From NCBI GenBank assembly GCA_002314055.1, contig DCBP01000124.1:55457-82334 (forward strand): DNA of 26,878 bases, read 5' to 3'. The DNA comes from Prevotella sp. UBA1104 (lineage in GTDB: Bacteria > Bacteroidota > Bacteroidia > Bacteroidales > Bacteroidaceae). Positions 1-8,000 of the stretch are shown in pieces. A model generated the notes under the pieces. That model had not been told where the DNA came from. It ran no database searches and worked only from the letters and a program-made list of their open reading frames with translations. Numbering within the stretch: the first letter of the stretch is position 1; each line of letters opens with the position of its first letter. The position numbers and the translations under genes were made by a program.

Positions 1-223
1 CTTATGCAAAGATAAAGCAAATATGCTAATTATTCAGAACAAATTATCCTTTTTAAATAATTTATTTCGGAAATTATTTTAATCTTTAATCTTTAATATT
101 TGTGATAGCTTATTACCCTCAGTCCGTAATAATATGGTTGGTCAATAAGATGTCGTTTCGGGTAAGATTACAGGAAGTTTGCAACCATCCGTAGATGTTG
201 GATGGCTGCAAAGATAAAAAAAT
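1..223. other. Intergenic region with hairpin, no gene seen
   Basis: AT-rich non-coding stretch downstream of the leftward anti-sigma/barrel gene. A hairpin at 181-209 pairs GCAACCATCC with GGATGGCTGC (one G-T wobble, 9-nt loop). It has no T-run on its 3' side when read leftward, so it is at best an atypical terminator. Two GCAAAGATA words, at 6-14 and 208-216, read TATCTTTGC on the minus strand and match the Bacteroidetes -7 consensus TAnnTTTG. They could drive a leftward gene outside the window, but no TTTG is seen at the right -33 spacing. Confidence 0.35.
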
Positions 224-1555
224 TTATTTAAACGTATATCTCAAACCGAGTTTCAGATTAAAGTTCAGCGGTCTCTCGCTGTAAGCAGTTTTCAGTATGC
301 TGCCGTTCTTGAAATAATATCCTACTCCCGGTTCCACATATATGCCTACGCCGTCAACAATATTCAGTTGAGCTCCCGCAGCGGCATCAACAGACCATTG
401 CAGCTTTGAAGTTTTCGTGTCTTCATCCTCAGAAGAGAGAATGCTGCCGTTTACATATTCCGTCGTTGATACGCTTCCACTGACGTCCTTTTCTACCATG
501 CCGCCGGCAGACACATATACATCAAACAATCTGTTGCGCCACAGACTATAGTCTACATTTACAGGGATGCCAATATAATGCAGTCGCTGTTCGCGCTCTC
601 GCCGGTTGCCGCCTTCACCAAGTGTGAAATCCGAAGAGAGGAAGGTATATGTCAAGCCCGTCTCAATCCCGAACCTGTTGTTCAGGGCATATCTTACGGA
701 CAGTCCGCCACGAAGCGGAACGTGATGCTTAGCCTTTTCCTTCTGAAGAGAGCTTTTGGCAGCAAGGAACATGAATTTGTTGTCGCCGTCGCTGTCGAAC
801 AGACTGCCGAACTGGGCATCGCTGGATGTTGACGCCAACATAACGCCACCTGCTCCGCCACGCTCCGCACCCATCGAGTTCATGGCATATAGCGAAGCGG
901 TGAACTCGCCGTTAGTCTCCCTCTTTGTAGTCTCTTTGTTATATGTCAGATGCTTGTCCGAAGTAAAAGCCTTTGCCTTATCCTGTCTGTAGTTACTGTT
1001 TACTGCCGCCGGTTTTACATTCGCCTTTTCGCTTGCCGCGGCAGACCGCTCCGTAGCTTTTTCCGTCGTCAGACAACTCGCATCATCTATCGACTTTTCC
1101 TTCGCATCAGCAGGAACAGCCGGGCGAACTTCAGTTCCTTCCATATACGAGAGAAACTTTTCTTCGGTTACGCCAGTCTTTCCAGTGTTCGTCTTTTTAT
1201 TGTCTGAAAATGATGATTTATCATTAGAATCTCCATTCTCTGCCGCATCATTATAAGTATGCTTGTCTGCAACAGACGTTATATTCCTCGTTTCGGTATT
1301 CGCGAGTCGCCTGTTCCCAGCTCCATCTTCACCGTTAGGCAGACACAGAAACAGTCCGACGCCGCAAGCCACACACGCTGCGGCAGCAACGACACGTATG
1401 GCAACGACACGTCTGCGCCAGCTCTCGTCCTCACCCCTTACCGACACATTCTGAGCAGCAAGAGCCTTGTCGATATTCTCCCACAAGCCTTCCGGGGCAG
1501 ATTCTTCAAAATCCGCCAAAGCATTCTGCAGTTTATCTTTCCATTCTTCTCTCAT
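224..1555 (-). CDS. Dma-type dual membrane-spanning anti-sigma factor with C-terminal beta-barrel
   Basis: Probable anti-sigma factor for the ECF sigma factor encoded 10 bp upstream on the same strand. Residues 1-48 form a charged helical segment expected to be cytoplasmic and to bind the sigma factor. Residues about 50-72 are a single hydrophobic transmembrane helix. Residues about 75-270 are polar, Lys/Ser/Thr/Ala-rich and low in complexity, as expected for a disordered periplasm-crossing linker. Residues about 276-443 alternate hydrophobic and polar residues with Gly/aromatic pairs and end in LGLRYTFK, typical of an outer-membrane beta-barrel. This architecture matches the Dma proteins of Bacteroides thetaiotaomicron, where the barrel sits in the outer membrane and the N-terminus controls a sigma factor (established from memory). 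Function here is inferred from architecture and gene order. A plain PorT-like porin is unlikely because there is no N-terminal signal peptide and the helix is internal. Confidence 0.75.
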   Translation of the reverse strand: MREEWKDKLQNALADFEESAPEGLWENIDKALAAQNVSVRGEDESWRRRVVAIRVVAAAACVACGVGLFLCLPNGEDGAGNRRLANTETRNITSVADKHTYNDAAENGDSNDKSSFSDNKKTNTGKTGVTEEKFLSYMEGTEVRPAVPADAKEKSIDDASCLTTEKATERSAAASEKANVKPAAVNSNYRQDKAKAFTSDKHLTYNKETTKRETNGEFTASLYAMNSMGAERGGAGGVMLASTSSDAQFGSLFDSDGDNKFMFLAAKSSLQKEKAKHHVPLRGGLSVRYALNNRFGIETGLTYTFLSSDFTLGEGGNRREREQRLHYIGIPVNVDYSLWRNRLFDVYVSAGGMVEKDVSGSVSTTEYVNGSILSSEDEDTKTSKLQWSVDAAAGAQLNIVDGVGIYVEPGVGYYFKNGSILKTAYSERPLNFNLKLGLRYTFK

Positions 1556-1565
1556 CGGTAAAAAA

Positions 1566-2114
1566 TTAGTGAGTACGTTTATATTCTTTTATTTTCTTTG
1601 CCATCATCGCCTTGGCGTGAAAAAGTTGCGATGCAGACGATGTAGGCTTGATGTTCAGCAGTTGGGCAATCTCCTTGTGACTCTTATTCTCGAACACATA
1701 CAAGTTGAGAACAGCCCTGTATCCTGCCGGCAGACTCTTTATCATCTCCTGTAAGACATCCGGTGGAACGCCGTCGGCAACAGGCTCTTCAGCTTCTGCC
1801 GATGCCAGCGACACCAAATCGTCATGAACGACAGGCAACTTTCCGGCAGTCTTCAGAAAATTTATCGACATATTCACCGCCACGCGAGTCATCCAAGCCT
1901 TCAGCGATCCCTCTCCGCGATACTGGAAAGTATTTATTTGTGTGAATATCTTTATGAAGACCTCCTGGAGCAGATCCTTCACGTCGTCCTTGTCGACGAC
2001 ATAGCGAGAGCATACGGCAGTTAGGCACCCTACATATTTATCGTAGAGTGCCCTCGCCGCCGTTTTATCACCGCTGCTAAGTAGCGACAAGAGATGCTGT
2101 TCCGAGATTTCCAC
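1566..2114 (-). CDS. ECF-family RNA polymerase sigma factor, Dma-associated
   Basis: A 182-residue sigma-70 family extracytoplasmic-function factor. Region 2 lies at about residues 22-90 and contains the DVKDLLQEVFIKIF helix and the WMTRVAVNMSINFLK segment used for -10 recognition and DNA melting. Region 4 lies at about 125-180, with LPAGYRAVLNLYVFENKSH followed by KEIAQLLNIK, the helix-turn-helix for -35 recognition. Length is usual for the family, and there is no region 1.1 or 3. The gene ends 10 bp before the anti-sigma/barrel gene on the same strand, so the two are almost certainly co-transcribed. By analogy with Dma/Das pairs it is held inactive until an envelope signal releases it. The neighbouring NigD-like gene is a candidate target, but no promoter motif for this sigma factor was identified. 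Confidence 0.9.
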   Translation of the reverse strand: MEISEQHLLSLLSSGDKTAARALYDKYVGCLTAVCSRYVVDKDDVKDLLQEVFIKIFTQINTFQYRGEGSLKAWMTRVAVNMSINFLKTAGKLPVVHDDLVSLASAEAEEPVADGVPPDVLQEMIKSLPAGYRAVLNLYVFENKSHKEIAQLLNIKPTSSASQLFHAKAMMAKKIKEYKRTH

Positions 2115-2168
2115 CTTATTATATATGTCTATTCTTATATATTGAATTTTCTGATTTATATTTTTATT

Positions 2169-2206
2169 CTTCCCCTCTCCCGTCTCCCCTTCCAGGGGAG
2201 AAGCGG
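2169..2206 (-). repeat. C/G-rich intergenic repeat, copy 1 (inverted relative to copy 2)
   Basis: Between the sigma-factor and NigD-like genes. Read on the minus strand it begins CCGCTTCTCCCCTGGAAGGG and continues to GGGAGAGGGGAAG. It aligns with the plus-strand copy at 2330-2369 over its whole length with scattered mismatches. Each copy contains an internal CTCCCC/GGGGAG-type hairpin. Similar short GC-rich elements are common between genes of Bacteroidales; function unknown. Confidence 0.6.
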
Positions 2207-2329
2207 TTACTCTTTCTGCTTAAATACAGATACATTTGCTATTGAAACATTTGCCAGTCGAATTATTAACGACTTGTTCGTCGAATAAATAGCGACAAGT
2301 ATGCAAGCTTTTATATCAATCAAGAGAAA

Positions 2330-2369
2330 CTGCTCCGCCCCCGGAGGGGGAGGCGGGGGAGGGGAAGAT
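2330..2369 (+). repeat. C/G-rich intergenic repeat, copy 2
   Basis: Plus-strand partner of the repeat at 2169-2206. It holds CCCCCGGAGGGGG, a perfect short palindrome, followed by two more G-tracts (GGGGG and GGGG), so the plus strand has potential to form a hairpin or G-quadruplex. It lies about 55 bp beyond the stop codon of the leftward NigD-like gene. The rest of 2115-2424 shows no gene. Confidence 0.6.
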
Positions 2370-2424
2370 ATAAACCAAAATCTTGAATTTAATATCATCA
2401 GGCTCTATGCCAATATTAAGACGT

Positions 2425-3150
2425 TCAATCTTTCGTCTGGTAATCAAACTCCGCCGTTTTTTCCCCTTCAAACGAATTGAATCTTACCTTCAGCTTAACC
2501 TTCTTGCCGCCGGTTTTCGGCAGTGCCTTCAAGGAGAAAGCCACCGTGGTATATCCCATCTTGCCCTTCGTGTCGCCATAAGCATTTTGTCTCAGTTCCA
2601 CTTCGTAAGGGTCGTCGGGATTAACGCCCGTAACGAGATTCACGAGGTGTGCCTTTGCCGGTTGTCCCCATACCGTGCCGATAGCGAGAGTAAGATAATT
2701 GTCCTCACAAACAGTAGGGAAGTCCTTGTATATCTCCACCGGGTCGTTGCCGTACACCTCCGTATTCTTGTCGCCAAGCGTAGCAACAGACGGCTTGGTC
2801 AAGATGCTGTCGATAGTAGAAACATATACAGACTTCGTGTAAGGAGGGTTAGAGTCTCTTGCCTCGCGTATTGTTACGAAAGCCCTTACCTCCTTTCCGT
2901 TGAACGGGTGCTCCTTCAGGTTCAGTGGCAGGAGCGTAGTACTGTCGTCGAGTTGCAGATAAACCGTATTGTCGGCTGCCGTCTTCACTGTAACAACGGC
3001 ATTTGGCGAAGACGGATAGATGCAATAATTATCCCCGTCATTGTCGAGATCGCATGATTGCATCAACGGTGCAGTAGCAAATACAGTCATAAACGCCACA
3101 AGAAAGTACAGTGTCTTTCTATAAGAATAATTCAAACTTTTCATTTTCAT
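2425..3150 (-). CDS. nigD: NigD-like lipoprotein
   Basis: A 241-residue secreted lipoprotein. An upstream ATG at 3207 is possible, but the start at 3150 gives a proper signal peptide: charged MKMKSLNYSYRK, hydrophobic LYFLVAFMTVFATA, then the lipobox LMQSC with Cys33 as the lipidated residue. The residues after Cys33 are acidic (DLDNDGDN), which may act as a surface-export signal in Bacteroidota (inference). The remainder is beta-rich and fits the NigD family: an N-terminal OB-like domain (NAVVTVK... to KEVRAFVTI, about 45-95) and a C-terminal sandwich ending KVKLKVRFNSFEGE. Biochemical role is unknown; in B. thetaiotaomicron, raised NigD1 expression has been linked to hypervesiculation (recalled). 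It lies upstream of the sigma/anti-sigma pair on the same strand, separated by 310 bp of repeats. Confidence 0.8.
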   Translation of the reverse strand: MKMKSLNYSYRKTLYFLVAFMTVFATAPLMQSCDLDNDGDNYCIYPSSPNAVVTVKTAADNTVYLQLDDSTTLLPLNLKEHPFNGKEVRAFVTIREARDSNPPYTKSVYVSTIDSILTKPSVATLGDKNTEVYGNDPVEIYKDFPTVCEDNYLTLAIGTVWGQPAKAHLVNLVTGVNPDDPYEVELRQNAYGDTKGKMGYTTVAFSLKALPKTGGKKVKLKVRFNSFEGEKTAEFDYQTKD

Positions 3151-3258
3151 AATCTCTTGCCTTTCGTTTTCTAATATCAAAACAATAGATTCCTGGAAAT
3201 ATTGCATTAGGTCAATAGGGAATAAATAAGTTTCATCCTAAATATGGATTAAATTAAA

Positions 3259-3372
3259 GAAAAAGTTTTTCAGTGATTTTACCCTCACACCCTCACACAT
3301 ACCTCCGAAAGCCCCTGTTTATCGGCGTTTCAGGTGGTGAGGGATAGTGTGAGGGATAGTGTGAGGGGTGGT
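3259..3372 (+). repeat. Left flanking repeat of the BREX island (inverted copy of 18769-18896)
   Basis: About 100 bp that aligns with the reverse complement of 18790-18896. Exact blocks include TTTTACCCTCACACCCTCAC (and three more bases), CCTGTTTATCG, and a 22-base block starting GTGGTGAGGGATAGTG. The right end of this copy carries a tandem 12-bp unit GTGAGGGATAGT twice (3337-3360) plus a partial third copy. No gene is seen between 3151 and 3541; besides this repeat the region holds the promoter at 3489-3520. Likely a dispersed intergenic repeat; its position at both island edges is notable. Confidence 0.7.
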
Positions 3373-3488
3373 GAGGGGTGTTTAACTTGATGCCTTTTCG
3401 TGTTATGTTGGATTAATATTCAATTGTAAGGGATAATATTTGGATATATAAAAACTTTCACTTAAAAACGTAATTTAGTCAGATTTCA

Positions 3489-3520
3489 TTCGTTATTTAT
3501 ATGAAAAAGTATTACTTTTG
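3489..3520 (+). promoter_or_regulatory. Predicted promoter of the xre/BREX operon
   Basis: TACTTTTG at 3513-3520 matches the Bacteroidetes -7 consensus TAnnTTTG. TTCG at 3489-3492, 20 nt upstream, is one mismatch from the -33 element TTTG. The expected transcription start is near 3527, about 15 nt before the xre-remnant ATG. It is the only good match upstream of brxA, so it probably serves the whole rightward operon. Confidence 0.45.
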
Positions 3521-3541
3521 AATCGATAAAAGTATAGTAAT

Positions 3542-3757
3542 ATGGTTAGCGTTAAAGGATTAAACAGAATAAAGGTCGTTTTGGCTGAACAACAACGAAC
3601 AAATAGATGGCTTGCCGAACAACCCAACAAAAATGAAGCAACTATCTCGAAATGTTGTACCAACCGAACACAGTCATAGCTGAAAACATTGGTGGAAATA
3701 GCAAAGGTACTTCATGTTGCCACCAAAGATCTTCCATGGTCTATCAAAGAAGATTGA
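3542..3757 (+). pseudogene. Degraded XRE-family helix-turn-helix regulator
   Basis: Reading from ATG 3542 gives MVSVKGLNRIKVVLAEQQRT and onward through RWLAEQPNKNEATISK, clearly a small XRE-type DNA-binding protein of about 70 residues. A TAG at 3677-3679 (codon 46) interrupts it; the same frame continues LKTLVEIAKVLHVATKDLPW to a TGA at 3755-3757. Related Bacteroidetes regulators usually read SKWCTN...QPSLETL where this has SKCCTN...QS-stop-LKTL, so besides the stop there are probable damaging changes (Trp to Cys in the recognition region, Leu to Pro near both ends). The gene ends 9 bp before brxA. An intact relative would be expected to control the operon; here it is probably inactive or leaves a 45-residue fragment. 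A sequencing error at one base could also make the stop. Confidence 0.75.
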
Positions 3758-3766
3758 TAATCAATT

Positions 3767-4411
3767 ATGAGCAAAGAAATGACGGAAAAGAATAAGAGTC
3801 CATATACAACCATCACGGGATGCACGTTTCTCTATTATGAGTTCGGGCGTATACTTCCTTTGTTGATGGATGCCAATTCAAATATCCTATTAAAAGATGA
3901 GATAGAGAACAATCGTGTCTTGCAAGTAAACTCCATAGCATCGCGCAAGCGTTTTGTGGTGGAGTTCAAACGCCGTTATGCTTCTGTTCCAGCTCTGTTT
4001 TGGAAAACATGGCAAGGTATGAGCGAGGCTGGTCAACGAGCCGGATTGTTTTATGCGATATTGAAAACATACAAACTCGTGTTTGACTTCCACGTCAACG
4101 TGGCAATGCGAAAGTGGAACTCTATAGACCATACTCTCTTGAGAGATGACCTTTTGATGGAGTTTAATGAACTTTCCGCTCATGATGACTTTGTCGACAG
4201 TTGGTCGGATGCCACAAAAGACAAATGCTGCAGCAATTACCTTACTATACTTCGCCAGTCGGGACTGCTCAATGAAAAGACCAATGAACTGACCCCAGTC
4301 AAGCTTGATGCCGACGAGTTTGCGTATTATATCCGTAGTGGAGAGGAGTGGTTTCTCGAAGCCTGTCTTCTTTATCCTTACGAAATTAATGACATTAAAA
4401 GCCAGTTGTAA
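3767..4411 (+). CDS. brxA: BREX-1 system protein BrxA (DUF1819)
   Basis: First intact gene of a type 1 BREX phage-defence operon, 214 residues, the usual length. DUF1819 hallmarks: TGCTFLYYEFGRILPLLMDA near the N-terminus, the middle RKRFVVEFKRRYASVPALFW, a helical core (AGLFYAILKTYKLVFDFHVN) and the C-terminal SGEEWFLEACLLYPYEINDI. Family knowledge: BrxA is a small all-helical NusB-like protein that binds DNA and is needed for BREX restriction in some systems. The gene starts 9 bp after the XRE remnant and stops 3 bp before brxB. It is more AT-rich than the centre of the island. The start at ATG 3767 is preferred; a second Met at codon 5 is possible. Confidence 0.92.
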   Translation: MSKEMTEKNKSPYTTITGCTFLYYEFGRILPLLMDANSNILLKDEIENNRVLQVNSIASRKRFVVEFKRRYASVPALFWKTWQGMSEAGQRAGLFYAILKTYKLVFDFHVNVAMRKWNSIDHTLLRDDLLMEFNELSAHDDFVDSWSDATKDKCCSNYLTILRQSGLLNEKTNELTPVKLDADEFAYYIRSGEEWFLEACLLYPYEINDIKSQL

Positions 4412-4414
4412 TAT

Positions 4415-5023
4415 ATGAAGAGTATGACCATACCAGAGCTATATGAATATCTATGTTCACCTGGGTTTCAGGATGAGCATAGTGGCAATGTATTCTATAA
4501 CTACTACATATATCAATACCCTGCGAGCAAGGAGTATGAGATGCGTCGCCAAATACAGGAGTTCAAGGAAAAGCTTGAACGACCAACGAATTTCGTGGAT
4601 GCACTTGAGCTTGACTTGTTCAAGGTCTTTTGTGAGTATCTTAGAAACGAAAAGTTTGGCGACAACTCTCTCTTGGATGATACATTCGAAGAAGATAAGG
4701 TGCATCCAGATATGGTGACCAAGGAACTTACGACGGAAGCCAACTCAGATAGTTTCATTAGCTTTGTAAGCCAAAAAATTGATGAATATATAAATTCCAA
4801 CAATGGATACAAGCACCCATACGTCTTTATCCACGGCATCGGCAAGATGTTTCCTTATCTGCGTACCAATGTGTTCCTCACACGCTACGAGAAATACAAT
4901 GATACGTCGCGGTACAAGATAATACTATTCTATCCAGGACATCAAGAGGGTAATTCTTTTTCCCTTTTCGATACACTTGAAGACTCGCATACCTATCGTG
5001 CGACATTATTAGTAAACAAATAA
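4415..5023 (+). CDS. brxB: BREX-1 system protein BrxB (DUF1788)
   Basis: A 202-residue DUF1788 protein, normal length. Recognisable parts are the N-terminal YEYLCSPGF, the central KHPYVFIHGIGKMFPYLRTN and the C-terminal YKIILFYPGHQEGNSFSLFD. BrxB is a core BREX component of unknown biochemistry that associates with other Brx proteins (family knowledge). It begins 3 bp after the brxA stop and ends 15 bp before the brxC ATG, so it is translated from the same message. No catalytic motif is visible. Confidence 0.92.
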   Translation: MKSMTIPELYEYLCSPGFQDEHSGNVFYNYYIYQYPASKEYEMRRQIQEFKEKLERPTNFVDALELDLFKVFCEYLRNEKFGDNSLLDDTFEEDKVHPDMVTKELTTEANSDSFISFVSQKIDEYINSNNGYKHPYVFIHGIGKMFPYLRTNVFLTRYEKYNDTSRYKIILFYPGHQEGNSFSLFDTLEDSHTYRATLLVNK

Positions 5024-5038
5024 ATCCATATATTGCTT

Positions 5039-8000
5039 ATGAAATTCAAGGACTTATATGCAAAAGGACTCGACCGTAAGGTAAATCCGGCAGTGTCGGC
5101 TTCTGACCTTACCGACGAGACGGTACTCACTGAAATTGTTGAGTATGTTTTCACCGAGGAGATTATCATTAATCTCTATAATATTCTGACCAATATCAAG
5201 GTGAATCAAGGCAGCCATATCGGTATATGGATTAATGGTTACTATGGTTCGGGTAAATCACACTTTCTGAAATATGCCAGCTACTGCCTTTCGCAGAATA
5301 AAGAACGTTGTGAGATGGCATTTATACGCTTGATAGAGGCCACGGAGGAAATAATGCGTCGTACTACTGGCATATCCAAATTGGAGCAGGAAGGCGTTTC
5401 TGTATCAGAACTCAAAGCTCTGCAGAAATGGTATGTATCTCAAGCTGATGTTGAAATGGTGATGTTCAACATTGGCGATGTGCATGATGTCAATGCTGAC
5501 CAGAAGACGGCGTTCACCACTATCTTCTGGAATCAGTTCAACGCACAGCGTGGTTACAACTCGTTCAACCTTGCCCTCGCTCAATATCTTGAAAAGGCTC
5601 TCGATGATAACGGCAAGTTTCAAGAGTTCAAGGAGTATGTAAGGAGCAAGGGGTACGACTGGCAACGCAACATATCACGCTTTGCCGCCGGTCGTCTTGA
5701 CCTCGCCCTGCAAATGGCGAAGGAAGTAGACCCCACACTCTCGACGGATGTAATCCGCACACGCATACTCAACAACGAGGTAAATGTGTCGGTTGAAGCT
5801 TTTGCAGCTGAGATGAAGGAGTTTATCGACAGCCGTAAAAACCGCAACTTCCGCATTTTGTTCTTTGTCGATGAGGTAAGTCAGTTCATTGGTGAACACC
5901 GCGACCTATTGCTTCAGCTCCAGTCGTTGGTGAAACGTCTCGACGAGGTATGTGAGTCGCGTTGTTGGATAGCATGTACCGCCCAACAGACTTTGGAAGA
6001 GGTTGTCACAAATGTAGGTGGAAACGTGAGCAATCCAGAGGACGAAGTGGGGAAAATTCTTGGACGTTTCGAGGTGCGTGCCTCGCTGCAGGGTACCTCG
6101 CCAGAATACATCACTCAAAAGCGTATTCTTGAGAAAAAGGGCGATGTGGAGTTGATGCTTGGCAATATGTACGACAAGGACAAGGCTAAGCTCGACGCCC
6201 AGTTCATTCTGCCAAGCCAGTATAAAGCATATACAAGCAAGGACGATTTCGTTGCTTGCTACCCGTTTGTGCCTTATCAGTTCCAGCTTATCATGAAAGT
6301 TCTTGATTCTTTTGTGAATATGAACTACGTGGACAAGCAAGTGAAGGGCAACGAACGTTCGCTTATCAACATCACCTTCTCCATAGCTAAGGAGACTGCC
6401 AATATGGAGGTCGGTGAGTTCATCTCTTTCGACCGTTTCTTCGGTGCGATGTTCCAAGGGTCTATGCAGCACCTGGGACAGCGTGCCCTGGGAAATGCAC
6501 GTCAGGCAATTTCACATATCAACGACCCACAGAAGCAGGAGTTCTATCGCCGTGTGGTCTACGTGCTCTTTATGATTTGCAATCTCTCGGATGTGGACAA
6601 GCCATCGTTCTCCGCTACCATCGACAATATCGTGACCCTCCTCATGACCAAGGTGGATGCGGGCAAGGCTGCCATCAAACAGGATGTGAGCATGGTGCTG
6701 GCATTCTTGATTGACAAGGCTGTCATTCGCAAGACGAAGACGGAAACAGGAAGCGAGATATACGAGTTCTATACAGAGGAAGAGTCGAAGGTGGCACAAC
6801 TTATTAAGAACCAGCAGGTGGACAGCAACACCTACAGCGACGAACTGAAAAACATCTTCTTCAGTCATTTCGGCAATCCGAGCAACAAGAAGACATTTGC
6901 CACACGCTCTTTCAATGTGGGCATCAGCATTGACGGACGCAACTATCTGAGCAACAATGCCGATGTAAGCATCGACTTTGTAACAACCGCAGGTACCGAC
7001 TCCGTGGAGCAGTTTGCTTTTAGCACGAACAACACATCGCAGGGCACCCATCTCATTTATTTCCTCTATCCGCAGTTGAAGGACAATCAGGAGCTACGTG
7101 CCAACTTCCTTTACTACTGCCGTGTGCAGCGTTTTGCCCAGGAACAGGCTATCAGCGAAGAGCGCCAACGCACCAAACTGATATTCCAACAGCGTGCCAA
7201 GGAACTTTACGACAAGGAGATAAAACCGCAATTCCAGCAAATACTCGACACCTGCCCTGTCATTTCTTGCGGTGCTGTGCTCTCTGCTTCGCAAATGGGA
7301 ACAGCCAAGAAAGCCGAACGCTACGAGGCATTGCTCAACTGCCACATGGAGACGCTTTATTCTTATGCCCAGCTTGTGGCAAATGGTGAGACTCCCCGAA
7401 ACGGTGCCGACCTGTCGGCAAAGATACTACGCCCCGTAGATCCTGCGCTATCAAATATGCCGCTAAGCACGCCAGAGAAGAAAATCAAAGACTGGCTCGA
7501 CCGTTCGCCTCACGACGTGACGGTGGCTGATGCGGTGCGCCAATTCTCGAAGGTGCCATACGGATGGTCTGACTATGCCACCATCTACTATCTCAACGAG
7601 TTGGTGCGCCGCCATTTGTATGCCTTCAACTACAACAACAATCCCAACGTGAGCCGTGAGGATACGGCTCGTAACATTGTGCGAGATGCCAGCAAGTTCT
7701 CGGTGGAGAAGGCTAAAGCCATTTCGCAAGAGGTGTTGAACGACTTTATCGATGCGTGGAAACATATTTTCAACGTGATGTCGGTGAAAGGCAGTAATGA
7801 TAGTACTGAATTGTTCCGCAATTGTAAGGAGACTGACGATAGTATGCTTAATACGCTTCTGAAACGCTACCGTGCCTTGTCCCGTGAACTTAGCGGATGT
7901 CCGTTCGCCCATACCATAGACGAGGCTGTCGGCTTGATGGAGAGTTGGCTAACAGAGCGCGACCATCTGAAGTTTTTCCAGACCATCATCGACGCACGCG

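Noticed and set aside
2383..3057. 224-codon plus-strand open frame
   Set aside because: Antisense to the NigD-like gene, which has a signal peptide and lipobox.
3337..3368. Tandem 12-bp GTGAGGGATAGT units as a possible CRISPR array
   Set aside because: Units are contiguous without spacers and only two to three copies exist.
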